Below are positions 26,256-36,597 of a stretch of 64,000 nucleotides of DNA, piece by piece. This stretch comes from Chitinophagaceae bacterium (lineage in GTDB: Bacteria > Bacteroidota > Bacteroidia > Chitinophagales > Chitinophagaceae). The translations under genes were made by a program, and so were the position numbers. Below the pieces are notes generated by a model. That model made no database searches. It was not told the origin of the DNA and was given only the letters and a program-made list of their open reading frames with translations. The DNA lies in NCBI GenBank assembly GCA_016721085.1, contig JADKJI010000025.1, positions 1-64,000 of the forward strand, read 5' to 3'. Position 1 is the first letter of the stretch. Each line of letters opens with the position of its first letter.

Positions 26256-28556
26256 TTATTCTACTACTATCTCATCTGCAAATAACCAACCCGGATGACC
26301 TTCTCCCGGGTGACCTTTTGGACATCCATCAATCACTTTTGCTGTAACACGTATATATCTTGCTTTTTGCCCATTCAGCGTTGCAATAAAATCCTTGATA
26401 ATCTCTCCCCCTTCTGAAGATGAGACATTATTTGGTACAACAGCAGCTTCAGTAAAGTTCTTACCATCATTTGAAATTTCGAACTTCACCTGTTGAGGAA
26501 GGAATATCCAACTCTTATAATTTTGCAAACATCCGATTGTTAATTTATTGATACTCGCTTCCTTTCCAAGATCAATAGTTGCAATAAGATCTTGCCCACT
26601 GAATCCATGCCAATACTTTCCATGAGAAGTAGTACCTCTAACTCCATCTGTCAGTGAGTTTGGACCATTAGCCGGATAATATTTACTGAAAGCATTTGTA
26701 TATACTACTTCACGACCTACCGCCTGATGCATAGCATACGTCTGTTCAACAGGACTACTCATCGATTGTCTGTCGATCACAGTAACAGCCTTCACAGTAG
26801 TATTCTTATTTATTGGGAACGGTGTAGTGTATAATGGACTAAAGGCATTTGGATAACTGCCATCAGTAGTATAATGTATCTCTCCATTTATGGATTCTGT
26901 GTTCAACGACACATTCAATTGCCCATTTTGAGAAACAGGAACAATATTCACTTTAAAATTGCCTTTGCAATATCGAATGCCTCTTTGTTCAAAGCCTCTG
27001 AACTGGTTCTTTAATCTCACATTAAAATCATTCCAGTTACGAGAGTCCTTTGTACTCCATACTACTTCAGCCAGTGCCAGCATACGGGGAAGCACCATAT
27101 ATTCAATTCCTTCTGCGGTGGTAATCATTTCAGTCCAAAGATTGGCCTGAGCACCCATTACAAATTTTGCTTGTGATGCATTTAGTTCTTTTGGTATAGG
27201 TTCATAATCATATACATTCTTCAATGTATTCATTCCTCCAAATGCTTGTGGTTCCCCTTCTGGTCCAGCCTGATAATGATCAAAATAAAGTGGATAGCCT
27301 GGTGTCATTACTACATCATGATCCATCTTTGCAGCTTCAATACCACCGGCTTCACCTCTCCAACTCATAATAGTTGCTTCGGGGGCAATGCCGCCTTCCA
27401 GAATTTCATCCCAGCCTATGATCTTGCGTTTTTTGCTTATAATGAATTTCTCAACCCGCTTAACAAAATAGCTTTGAAGTTCTTCCTCTGTTTTCAATCC
27501 TTCCACTTTCATACGATGCTGGCAACGGACACATTTTTTCCAGGAAGATTTATCTACTTCATCACCTCCTACATGTATATATGTTGAAGGGAATAATTGA
27601 ATCACTTCTGAAAGTACATTCTCTATAAAAGTGAAGACACTATCATTCCCAGGACAATAATTTGAAGACATATTGGAATAATTACCACCAGTCATTGGTA
27701 ATTGCGGTATCTGGTTACAACTCAGATAAGGGAATGTAGCAACGGCTGAGGCCACATGACCAGGCATTTCAATTTCGGGTATGATAGTAACATTTCTTTC
27801 CGCTGCATATTTTACGATATCCTTTATCTGTTCCTGAGTATAATAACCACCATAAGTAGCTTTTTCACCTGGGATTGCTTGTTGCCTGTCGCTCCAGTTT
27901 TTATTTGTCTTATCTACTCTCCACGCACCTGTTTTTGTTAGTTCAGGATACTTCTTTATCTCAATCCTCCAACCTGGGTCATCAACCAAGTGCCAGTGAA
28001 AGCGGTTCATTTTGTAAGAAGCCATCAGGTCTATATATTCCTTCACGAATTCAGGACCAAAAAAATGACGGCTAACATCGAGCATCATACCTCTATACCC
28101 AAATCTTGGAAAATCTTTAACCTGTATACAAGGAATCTGTAGTAAAGCATTGGTTCGAATAGAAGGCAATAGCTGAAAAATAGATTGCATACCGTAAACG
28201 ATGCCAGCTTTTGTATTTGCACTTATGGTGATGCTTGTTGCTCCTACTTCAAGGTTATAGCCTTCATTACCAATCTCATCAAATTTACCAAGTTTTAGTG
28301 TGATAATTGAAAGTGAAGGTTTATTTACTCCAAGTTGAAAACCACTAACTGTATTTATATGCTTTTGGAAAAAAATGGCAGCGGCTGCAAGCTCTTTCGA
28401 ATTCATATCATACCTGATAACCGTAGAAGGCTGTAAAGTAAAGACTCCATCTTTGCGAATAGCTGAGACGGGTTTAGGAATAATTGGGATATCATTCTGG
28501 GCGGCCAGCAACAATGGAAACAAAACTGCCAGCAAGGTCATTTTCTTCAGGAACAT
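26256..28556 (-). CDS. GH20 beta-N-acetylhexosaminidase with C-terminal chitobiase-like and F5/8C-like domains
   Basis: This 766-residue exported enzyme has signal peptide residues 1-19 and a GH20 N-terminal domain to about 150. The TIM barrel contains RGMMLDVSRHF, NRFHWHLVDDPGWRIEIK and the substrate-assisted catalytic pair D332-E333 in HVGGDEVDKSSW. An Ig-like domain at about 560-620 (IHYTTDGSYPNAFSPLY) and a discoidin-like domain at 625-766 (SLTDGVRGTTSHGKYWHGFSGQDL) follow. It removes terminal beta-GlcNAc or GalNAc from non-reducing ends. Presence of a hexosaminidase is the main argument that the target glycan contains HexNAc. Confidence 0.92.
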   Translation of the reverse strand: MFLKKMTLLAVLFPLLLAAQNDIPIIPKPVSAIRKDGVFTLQPSTVIRYDMNSKELAAAAIFFQKHINTVSGFQLGVNKPSLSIITLKLGKFDEIGNEGYNLEVGATSITISANTKAGIVYGMQSIFQLLPSIRTNALLQIPCIQVKDFPRFGYRGMMLDVSRHFFGPEFVKEYIDLMASYKMNRFHWHLVDDPGWRIEIKKYPELTKTGAWRVDKTNKNWSDRQQAIPGEKATYGGYYTQEQIKDIVKYAAERNVTIIPEIEMPGHVASAVATFPYLSCNQIPQLPMTGGNYSNMSSNYCPGNDSVFTFIENVLSEVIQLFPSTYIHVGGDEVDKSSWKKCVRCQHRMKVEGLKTEEELQSYFVKRVEKFIISKKRKIIGWDEILEGGIAPEATIMSWRGEAGGIEAAKMDHDVVMTPGYPLYFDHYQAGPEGEPQAFGGMNTLKNVYDYEPIPKELNASQAKFVMGAQANLWTEMITTAEGIEYMVLPRMLALAEVVWSTKDSRNWNDFNVRLKNQFRGFEQRGIRYCKGNFKVNIVPVSQNGQLNVSLNTESINGEIHYTTDGSYPNAFSPLYTTPFPINKNTTVKAVTVIDRQSMSSPVEQTYAMHQAVGREVVYTNAFSKYYPANGPNSLTDGVRGTTSHGKYWHGFSGQDLIATIDLGKEASINKLTIGCLQNYKSWIFLPQQVKFEISNDGKNFTEAAVVPNNVSSSEGGEIIKDFIATLNGQKARYIRVTAKVIDGCPKGHPGEGHPGWLFADEIVVE

Positions 28557-28589
28557 AATATTCTTTTTTATATGATGCTTGTTAATCGT

Positions 28590-30367
28590 CTATTCTGATA
28601 AATTTTTCTTCAATACTGCGCCAAGTTTTTTATAGCCAATATTATTAGGATGCAATCCATCACTAAATAAAGATTCATCTAACAATTTCTTATCATTCAG
28701 AAAAACCACACCTGGATTTATAAACCTAATCTGCTTAGCTTTTGCCAGCTGCTGAATCTTCCTATTAATGATAACTACTCTTTCTTCCATCTTTCTTCTT
28801 GGATAGATCCCAGATAAATAAATAGTAGCCTTAGGCTGGCGTTGCCTTATCGCATCTAACAGGAAACTCAATCCTGCAACTATCTCTTCATCTGTATTGA
28901 GGGTTAGATTGTTTGTGCCGATATTGATAAAAATCTTCTTCGGTGAAATACCATCTAACTCCCCATGATATACCCGCCATAAAACATTTTCAATCCGATC
29001 CCAGCCATAAGCCATATTAACTGGATTGAATGGTGCTATGAATTCTGTCCAGGAATCTTCTCCTCTTGCAATTTTAGCAGCTGGGTTCCCGGCCCAATAA
29101 TGTGTTATGGAATTGCCGATCATAAACAGATCGGGATGCTGTTGCTTATTGAATGCAATTATCTCTTCATGTCTTTTTTCCCAATCGTATGAATTGAAAT
29201 CCCTTCTCTGAGTTATGGGAATCTGTGTCACAATGGAACCAACAGGTTCATTCAGTATGGTTCTCAATATCTTTTCATAAGCTATAGCATAATTCATCAT
29301 GCCAATATCATTAGGATGTACACCATCCACCATCGATTCAATATCCTGATGTATAGCTTCATAAGACAAAAGATATAACCCTTCTGTCTTTATGCTAATC
29401 AAAGTATCATAGGCCTCCTGAAGAGCTAAATTTGCGTTTGTATAAGAAGCTTTTTTATCCGGACTAATTTCTCCTCCCGTATAGCCATCGTGAGCAGTTA
29501 GTAAAATAGGGACATTTGTTCTTTTCGATTTCAATTGCTGAACAGCAGCGATTATCTTTTTCTTTAATTCGTCTTTGGATAAATTAGTAAGATTCGGTAA
29601 ACAATCCAATACATATACTTTTGCATCAATCTCCGCGACAAGATCCAATACTTCCGGTTCCAGTCTTCCGTTTCCTGAGAATCCAAGATTCAAAACCGGG
29701 TGATCAATCTTACGGTCAAGAATATTCGTCCATGCCAAACCGGGGCGGGTGGCGCATCCACCTTGTGCAATTGATGTTCCGTAGATAACTATGGGTTTAT
29801 CATTCCTTACGTGCAAAGGTTCCAATTCACTTTTTTCAGGAACCGATATTTCCATCCAACTCACCGAATTATATAAAGGGAAATAGAGAGTGTATTCCCT
29901 GTTTGCCACATGTTGATCGTTTCCTGTAAGCCACTGAAAGTATAGGTAACAGTATCCTTGAAATTGAAACGGCCTGCGGCCCATACCCATCTTCCATCAA
30001 TAGTTTTTGAATAAAGATCCACTCCACTTACTCCGGTTGCAGGCATATGTTGCATTTGGATACTTCCTCCAACTTTGAATTTCACAATAATTTCAGAAGC
30101 ATTGGAGCGAAAACGCAATTGTAAACCGGCCGTGTTCTTTGAAAGATTCCACACATCCTGTCTTACTACTCCTTTTGCTTTGGAAGGCAAACGATCATAT
30201 GGCTCTTCTGTGGAACCAGTCCATGCCTGGCCTTCTATCACCTTAAATTGTTCAGTTGCGGGGTTCCACTTCTTATAGATGGGCTTTTCCTGTGCAGCAA
30301 CAGGAAGCAGGTTCATTACAAGTAAAGTAATGACCAGTATCAGTTTGGCAGAGTAATACTTTGTCAA
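28590..30367 (-). pseudogene. tandem SGNH-hydrolase esterase interrupted by a frameshift
   Basis: The first frame (30367 to 29861) encodes a signal peptide and the N-terminal beta domain common in SGNH proteins (GRWVWAAGRFNFKDTVTYTFSG). Similarity then moves to the second frame (to 28590) at LTGNDQHVANREYTLYFPLY. The switch lies close to 29935, at GGCTTACAGG in minus sense, and one added base (an A) would restore it, giving about 592 residues. The rest holds two SGNH domains: GTSIAQGG ... DGVHPNDIG, and IGNSITHYW ... GTNN ... DGLHPNNIG. Both have the Ser and the Asp-x-x-His elements. Likely activity is removal of acyl esters from the glycan. Confidence 0.83.
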
Positions 30368-30418
30368 AACAGTCAGGTTTTTGGAATCGTTAGCAAATTA
30401 CTTTTGAACTCCCCTAAG

Positions 30419-33343
30419 TTACTTTACAATCACTTCATCTATGAAAGTATGTGTAGGATTTCCTGCACTTTCATGCCATGCGGGCAAGGGACCTCCTGTT
30501 ATGGCTTTTAATCGAATAAATCTTCCGTTAGCTTTTACATCGGCACCCAGATATTGAACTTCAGGACCCTTAACTTCCTTACCTACCTTATTATCTACCA
30601 CTATCAAGGGTTGATAATTAATTCCATCCTGACTTATTTCATATATCACTTTGGAGGGATATACAATCCAGGGACTCACATCCTGCAATACATGGATACC
30701 AACATATGAAATTGGTTTTACAGATTTCAGGTCTACGATGGCAACAAAATCCTGATCATAATAACTCTGCCATCCACCACTCTTCCAGGCACTGGTTCCA
30801 ACTATGCCATCAATAAGGGCATCATTACCACCAGCCGAATACATGGGGCTCACTTTACTTTTTACATCTATAGCCTTATCATTTGGCAATCTATAAAACA
30901 CCTGATCTATTACAGCGGTCTTCTTTCCACCCATTTCAGCATAAGCTTCTACTTTATTCGTCTCGCTTAATTGAAATGGCTGCGTATATTTTGAGAAATT
31001 CCCGCCCTCAGATCCAACCTTATTGATACGATAATAAATTACAGCATTCTTATCAATCGACTTAATATCTACCGTTATGTTGGATGCAAATTTGAAATTA
31101 TCCATATCAAAATAAGGTACTGTAACAAATCCATTCTCTGCTACTGATGAATGAGGTTTATCACTTTCATTCACTCCAAGACTCTTATTTGGCTCCCCAG
31201 TCATTCCAAATTCCAATAATCCACCATTTGCTACTGCTGTATGAGGGATAAATGTAGCTGTCTGTTTTTTACCATTAAGAGTAATAGTGTTCAAATAAAT
31301 GTTCTTATCGCTGCGTCCCTTTGCCCTAACTGTAAACGTCTTCCCATTTTCAAGATGGATAGCTACTTCATCAAATAAAGGTGTGCCTATTGCATATATT
31401 CCACTTCCAGGTGTAACTGGGTAAAAGCCCATTGAACTTAAAACCATCCAGGCACTCATTTGTCCGCAATCTTCATTTCCAATTAGTCCATCAGGATTAT
31501 TAGGATAGAATTCGGTACATATCTTATGAACTATTTCCTGTGTGCGCCAGGCGGCTCCTGCATAATTGAAAAGATAGGCCAGATGATGGCTGGGTTCGTT
31601 ACCATGTGCGTATTGTCCAATAAGACCAGTTACATCGGCTTGCTCCCTTCCTTTCAATCCTTCACTTGTATTAAAAAGCTCGTTCATCTTTTCAAGAAAA
31701 CCTTCTCTCCCACCATATATTTTAATCAATCCGTCTATATCTTGTTGTGCCGTGAATGAATAATGCCAGGAGTTTCCTTCTGTGAAAAAATTATTTACTT
31801 CAGAGGCATGGAATGGACTGAACCATGATCCATGTACCTTACCACGGATATGCTTTGAACGTGGATCGAATAAGTTCTTATAGTTTTGGGCTCTCTGCTG
31901 ATATTGCTGATACACAGCATCATTTCCCTGCCATTTAGCGAATTGAGATATACACCAATCATCATAGGCATATTCAACGGTTTTGGAAGCGCTTTCATGA
32001 TCGAAATCGTTTCCTACAAAACCTTGTTGTCTATATTGCTCTAACCCATAACGATTGCTTTCAGCATAACTAGTCATTGCTTTAAGGGCTAATGCTGCAT
32101 CAAAATTGCGAATGCCCTTCTGATATGCATCAACAATTACAGGTACTGCATGATAGCCAATCATGCAAAATGTTTCATTGCCGCTCAATTCCCAAACAGG
32201 CAACATGCCACCATATTTGTATTGGACCAGAAAAGTATTGATCCAATCACCCGTTCTTTTTCGATTGATGATGGATTGCAATGGATTTTGTGCGCGGTGC
32301 GTATCCCAAAGGGAAAAGACACTATAATTGGTGAAATTTTCTGCTTTATGAACTTTTAAGTCTGTACCACGATATTCTCCATTTACATCTGTGTAGATAT
32401 TTGGACTTACCATGGTATGATAAAGAGCGCTATAAAAAGCAGTTTGCTGATCATCTGAGCCTCCCTTTATTGTAATCTTTCCTAATTCCTTATTCCATTC
32501 CTGCTGGGATTTAGTGCGAAGTTTTACAAAATCGAAATCCTTTATCTCCGCATCCAAATTCATTTTAGCATTTTCAGCACTTACACCGGAGATACCTACT
32601 TTCACCTTTACTTTCTTATTCGATTTTAAATCAAAACTGAAATAGGCCTTTACATTCTTTCCTTCCGCTTTTTTCAATCCTTCTTTTAATTGATTATCGA
32701 GAGCTATTCCGGAACTTATAATAGGCTGATCGAATTTGATATAGAAATAAAGTATCTGATTGTTCGCCCATGACTTACTTCTTCTTAATCCTTTTATCTC
32801 ATATGAGTTTACAACTTCCAGGTTTGATTCTAACACTTCATCGCGATGTTGCAAGTCGAGTAATATCTTCCCTTGTCCTGTGGAAGGGAATGTATATTCA
32901 TGCATCCCTGAACGGAAAGAAGTCGTTAACGCAGCCTTTATATTATGCTTATCGAGCAACACTTCATAATAACCGGCTTCCGCTTTTTCATTTTTATGTG
33001 AGAATGGAGAAGCATATTCACTATTCTTCCATTTTACATCCCCGGTAAAAGGCATTAACAGGATGTCGCAATAATCTGGAATACCTGTTCCACTAAGATG
33101 AGTATGAGTGAAGCCATAAATGATAGAATCTGAATAATGATACCCTCCACAACCATCCCATCCTTCCAATCTTGTATCAGGACTCAGTTGCATCATACCA
33201 AATGGCATGGTGGCACCTGGGTAGGTATGTCCATGTCCACCAGTACCAATAAAAGGATTGACTTTAGAATATAATGGCTTTTGTGCAAGGGTAGTAATAG
33301 ATAATAACAAGAGGGCTGACAGGGCAATCTTAAAGGACTTCAT
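30419..33343 (-). CDS. GH92 alpha-mannosidase with C-terminal carbohydrate-binding-like domain
   Basis: This 974-residue exported GH92 enzyme has signal peptide residues 1-20. The N-terminal domain starts VNPFIGTGGHGHTYPGATMP and continues GFTHTHLSGTGIPDYCDILLMP. The catalytic barrel includes FSLWDTHRAQNPL near 344 and the signature GNEDCGQMSAWMVLSSMGFYPV. About 200 extra residues at the C-terminus (YYRINK..., then ALIDGIVGTSAWKSGGWQSYY) resemble the Ig-like plus discoidin-like modules of the GH20 protein next door. GH92 enzymes are calcium-dependent exo-alpha-mannosidases. It is the first gene of the 14-gene run, with a 413-base promoter-sized gap upstream. Confidence 0.92.
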   Translation of the reverse strand: MKSFKIALSALLLLSITTLAQKPLYSKVNPFIGTGGHGHTYPGATMPFGMMQLSPDTRLEGWDGCGGYHYSDSIIYGFTHTHLSGTGIPDYCDILLMPFTGDVKWKNSEYASPFSHKNEKAEAGYYEVLLDKHNIKAALTTSFRSGMHEYTFPSTGQGKILLDLQHRDEVLESNLEVVNSYEIKGLRRSKSWANNQILYFYIKFDQPIISSGIALDNQLKEGLKKAEGKNVKAYFSFDLKSNKKVKVKVGISGVSAENAKMNLDAEIKDFDFVKLRTKSQQEWNKELGKITIKGGSDDQQTAFYSALYHTMVSPNIYTDVNGEYRGTDLKVHKAENFTNYSVFSLWDTHRAQNPLQSIINRKRTGDWINTFLVQYKYGGMLPVWELSGNETFCMIGYHAVPVIVDAYQKGIRNFDAALALKAMTSYAESNRYGLEQYRQQGFVGNDFDHESASKTVEYAYDDWCISQFAKWQGNDAVYQQYQQRAQNYKNLFDPRSKHIRGKVHGSWFSPFHASEVNNFFTEGNSWHYSFTAQQDIDGLIKIYGGREGFLEKMNELFNTSEGLKGREQADVTGLIGQYAHGNEPSHHLAYLFNYAGAAWRTQEIVHKICTEFYPNNPDGLIGNEDCGQMSAWMVLSSMGFYPVTPGSGIYAIGTPLFDEVAIHLENGKTFTVRAKGRSDKNIYLNTITLNGKKQTATFIPHTAVANGGLLEFGMTGEPNKSLGVNESDKPHSSVAENGFVTVPYFDMDNFKFASNITVDIKSIDKNAVIYYRINKVGSEGGNFSKYTQPFQLSETNKVEAYAEMGGKKTAVIDQVFYRLPNDKAIDVKSKVSPMYSAGGNDALIDGIVGTSAWKSGGWQSYYDQDFVAIVDLKSVKPISYVGIHVLQDVSPWIVYPSKVIYEISQDGINYQPLIVVDNKVGKEVKGPEVQYLGADVKANGRFIRLKAITGGPLPAWHESAGNPTHTFIDEVIVK

Positions 33344-33377
33344 ATGAATACATTGATCTTGTGAAATAAATAGTTGA

Positions 33378-33422
33378 TTTCATCTGGTTCATGTGGAGCT
33401 GATAATTCGTTTTATCTGGTTC
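33378..33422 (-). promoter_or_regulatory. direct repeats GAACCAGATRAAA upstream of the GH92-led operon
   Basis: On the minus strand GAACCAGATAAAA and GAACCAGATGAAA (one mismatch in 13) are spaced exactly 32 bp start to start, close to three helical turns. They lie 35-80 bases upstream of the GH92 start codon. This layout fits binding by a dimeric AraC-type or hybrid two-component regulator; the divergently encoded AraC protein of this locus is one candidate. Confidence 0.4.
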
Positions 33423-33534
33423 CAGACCTACTCATATTATATGCCTTCAGATTCAGGCAAAGGCAACAGGTAGCAAAAAAATTGGCAGGATAAGGTGGGT
33501 AAAATCCTCTTTAGTATGCTCCAGAAATAAAGAA

Positions 33535-33559
33535 GGGCCGTATCTGGAAAGATACACCC
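33535..33559 (-). terminator. terminator-like hairpin downstream of the GH29 pair
   Basis: The stem pairs GGGTGTATCT with AGATACGGCCC across a TTCC loop with small bulges, followed on the minus strand by TTCTTTATTT. It is 200 bases past the GH29 stop, so assignment is tentative. Confidence 0.35.
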
Positions 33560-33756
33560 TGCTTTGCTTAATATTTTAAGCTACACTCAAATAAACTAAA
33601 CTGCTTAAGAGAAAAATCACACCTTATTGCTAGTGAAGTAACCAAAGAACCTGCACAATCTCTTTCTCAATATTATCTTATAGTCATAGTAAATGAACGT
33701 TGAAAAGAGAACGTTTGCATCACTTGTTTACTGAATCAAATTGCCCCTTTTGGGCA

Positions 33757-35133
33757 TTACAAGTCTATCCGGCAAACCCAGGCATACTGACAGGGTACTA
33801 TATCCGGGGTAAGAGACGGCAACTTTATAGTTAGAGTCCCATTTTTATAGGAAAATGCCAGTTTCCCATTATACCCGGGCATGGAAACGGCACTTGGTTT
33901 TGAAATATTCATGATCACTAGTTCCTTTTCCCATTTGGTAGTTATAGCATAAACGGATTGCTGTTTTTGGGTAAAAAAGAGGGTGCTTTCTTTGGTGACA
34001 GCAGGTGCATTCTTCCATCTCGTTGTTTCATAAATAGCTTCTCCATTTACTTTCAACCAGTTACCAATATCACTCAATCGCTGCTGCATTATCACTGGGA
34101 TTGTGCCGTCGGCCGCAGGACCGATATTCAGTAAAAGGTTGCCTCCCCGGGCTACAGTTCCAATCAGTTCATGAACCAATTGCTGGCTGCTTGAATACTG
34201 TTCCAGGCTTTCATTTCTGTTATAACCGAAGGAAGCCCCGATTCCCCGGGTTTCTTCCCAGGGACGCTTACCGGTAACACTTCCACTTCCGTATTCGGAG
34301 GTTTGAAATGTGCCATGTGCGCTCTTGGTATCACTTCCCCATCTATCGTTCACTACTATATTATCTTTCGAAGGCGATTCATTGAATAACCAGGCTAGAA
34401 ACGGTTCACTTTTCCACGTAGCGGCTGAATGATCCCAATCTCCATCGGCCCAGAGAACATCAGGTTTATAGCGAGTTACCAGATCCTTCATCTGAGGAAT
34501 CATCCTGTCCCTAACATAACCATCAACATCCGATTTATACTGAGGATTGAACCATTCGAAAAGAGAATAATAAAAACCCATATGCAGTCCTTCCTTTCGC
34601 ACTGCAGTTGAAAGGTCTCCAGCTACATCCCGATGGGGACCAATATCATTAACATTCCAGTTCCATGATTGGGCAGAAGGCCATAAGGTATATCCATCAT
34701 GATGTTTGCTCGTCAACACAACATATTTTGCTCCCGATGCTTTGAATATGGAAGCCCATTGGGCAGGATCGAATAATTCAGCAGTGAACATTGGAGCGAA
34801 CTGCTGATAACTGAAATTCTTGCCATATACCCTTTCATGAAAAGCTACAAACTCCTTATGGATCTTGAGGTTCGGTGCAAAGAGTCGCTGCCAATACCAT
34901 TCGGCATAATTACTCCCAAACCCATCCGCATTTGAATTAGTAGCCCATGAAGGAACAGAATACAAGCCCCAATGAATAAAGATGCCAAACTTCGCATTAG
35001 GATACCAGTTGGGTACCGGACGTTTATCCAAAGATTCCCAAGTTGCCTGATAGGGTTGCGCCGATACAGTGAAACTTGTCATCTGAAATACTAATAACAA
35101 AGCTATCAGTACAAATATTCTTTTCTTAATCAT
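33757..35133 (-). CDS. GH29 alpha-L-fucosidase (paralogue 3)
   Basis: This 458-residue exported fucosidase has signal peptide residues 1-25. AKFGIFIHWGLYSVPSWA lies near 47-64, VVLTSKHHDGYTLWPS near 138, and nucleophile Asp230 in VLWADGDWDHSA. The SVPSWA and WADGDW contexts are those of broad-acting GH29-A enzymes similar to animal lysosomal fucosidases. The C-terminal part is a beta-sandwich. With the following GH29 gene (25-base gap upstream) it forms a two-gene unit separated from the GH92-led operon by 413 bases. Confidence 0.92.
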   Translation of the reverse strand: MIKKRIFVLIALLLVFQMTSFTVSAQPYQATWESLDKRPVPNWYPNAKFGIFIHWGLYSVPSWATNSNADGFGSNYAEWYWQRLFAPNLKIHKEFVAFHERVYGKNFSYQQFAPMFTAELFDPAQWASIFKASGAKYVVLTSKHHDGYTLWPSAQSWNWNVNDIGPHRDVAGDLSTAVRKEGLHMGFYYSLFEWFNPQYKSDVDGYVRDRMIPQMKDLVTRYKPDVLWADGDWDHSAATWKSEPFLAWLFNESPSKDNIVVNDRWGSDTKSAHGTFQTSEYGSGSVTGKRPWEETRGIGASFGYNRNESLEQYSSSQQLVHELIGTVARGGNLLLNIGPAADGTIPVIMQQRLSDIGNWLKVNGEAIYETTRWKNAPAVTKESTLFFTQKQQSVYAITTKWEKELVIMNISKPSAVSMPGYNGKLAFSYKNGTLTIKLPSLTPDIVPCQYAWVCRIDL

Positions 35134-35157
35134 AACAAATCTATTGGGTCGTCAATA

Positions 35158-36486
35158 CTATTTAAGCTCCAATTGCAAAATGGTATCATTTGGATCAAAT
35201 GCAATACCATCAAGATAAATGAAAGTTCCCTCGGGCTGCTGCTTGAATTTCACTTCTTTCTTTCCATTAAACAATAAAGCTTTATTGATTTTTTCTTTCA
35301 ATTCTGAAATGAAAATGAAATTGCCTTCTTCAGGCTTTTTCAGGATATGCATATATACCGTCTTGCCTTTTGCAGTAAAAACTCCCCAGTCTTTTGGAGG
35401 AATCTGTCCACCTCTTGTTCCATAAATGGTTTCTCCATTCTGAGACATCCACTGTCCAATAGCCTTAAGTGTATCGGTGAATTCAGATTGAATAGTGCCA
35501 TCTGGCATCGGTCCTACATTCAATAGGAAATTAGCATTAGCCCCTGCTGCTTTTACCAGGTATTGAATCAATTGCTTTGTGGATTTATAATTGCGATCGG
35601 TGATATTAAATCCCCAGCTATCATTCATTGTTTCGCAGGTTTCAAGAGGTAAAGCTGAAATGGAAGCACCACCGAAACCAGTAGTGTTATGTCCTGGTAA
35701 ATCCTTTTCAAATGCCTGAAAGTCTTCACCAGGAATTGGAGCCAGATGATGATTATTACTGATAAGACACTTCGGTTGGAGTTTATGTATCAAAGAATAG
35801 ATTTCATCGTAATGCCAGTTAACTTTTGAAACACTTTTCTTATCCGTATCATTATCTAGTTGGTCCCAATGACCATCGAACCAGATACCTGAGATTTCTC
35901 CATAGTTTGTCAGTAATTCTGTAAGCTGGGCTTTCATAAATCGTATATAGCTTTCCCAATCGCTTTTCTGTGTACGTCCTGTACCTTTTCCATTCCTACC
36001 AGTTTCGTATTGATAATCGGAGCGATACCAATCGAGCAATGAATAATAGCAGAATATTTTTATCCCTTGTTTATGGCATTCATCTGCCAATTGTTTAAAT
36101 GCATCTTTGCCATATGGAGTCTTTGTAATCTTCCATTCAGATTGTTTGGTGTCCCAGTTACTGAAACCATCGTGATGACGGGTAATGAAAGTGATATACT
36201 TCATGCCAGCTGCTTTTGCAGTAGCCACCCATTTTTGAGCATCGAAGTTTTGCGGATTGAAAATATTAATGAGTCGTGAATATTCTGGAACTCTGATATT
36301 ACGCTGGTTCATCACCCATTCTCCATGTCCCAATACACTGGAAGCGCCCCAATGAATAAACATCCCGAATTTATTATCCTGAAACCATTCACGGGCTTCC
36401 AGGTTTTCCGGTGTAGGCGTATATGTTTGGGCAATCAATAAACGGGAAAAGAATAAAACAAAAAGAAGAGTGGACGCTTTTTTCAT
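35158..36486 (-). CDS. GH29 alpha-L-fucosidase (paralogue 4)
   Basis: This 442-residue exported GH29 enzyme has signal peptide residues 1-20. KFGMFIHWGASSVLGHGEWVM lies near 39-59, YITFITRHHDGFSNWDTKQS near 97, and nucleophile Asp204 in GIWFDGHWDQL. It resembles paralogue 1 most (both WFDG-N/H-W), including the NFLLNVGPMPDG segment. It starts the GH29 pair, 112 bases downstream of the uxaA-like gene with no terminator recognised in that gap, so it may belong to the same transcript. Confidence 0.9.
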   Translation of the reverse strand: MKKASTLLFVLFFSRLLIAQTYTPTPENLEAREWFQDNKFGMFIHWGASSVLGHGEWVMNQRNIRVPEYSRLINIFNPQNFDAQKWVATAKAAGMKYITFITRHHDGFSNWDTKQSEWKITKTPYGKDAFKQLADECHKQGIKIFCYYSLLDWYRSDYQYETGRNGKGTGRTQKSDWESYIRFMKAQLTELLTNYGEISGIWFDGHWDQLDNDTDKKSVSKVNWHYDEIYSLIHKLQPKCLISNNHHLAPIPGEDFQAFEKDLPGHNTTGFGGASISALPLETCETMNDSWGFNITDRNYKSTKQLIQYLVKAAGANANFLLNVGPMPDGTIQSEFTDTLKAIGQWMSQNGETIYGTRGGQIPPKDWGVFTAKGKTVYMHILKKPEEGNFIFISELKEKINKALLFNGKKEVKFKQQPEGTFIYLDGIAFDPNDTILQLELK

Positions 36487-36597
36487 ATGCTGTTAGTTAG
36501 AGATAAAAGATACAATACAAAACCGCAACAATAGGAATTTATATTTCTATTGAGCAACATTAGTTTAATACTATCTTCAAACTGATTTATTCGAACA

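Larger units (their letters stand above)
33344..33756. other. 413-base promoter region between GH29 and GH92 genes
   Basis: This holds a terminator-like hairpin for the upstream GH29 transcript (33535-33559) and a pair of direct repeats (33378-33422) just before the GH92 start, so a new transcript probably begins here. No gene is visible in it. Confidence 0.6.
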
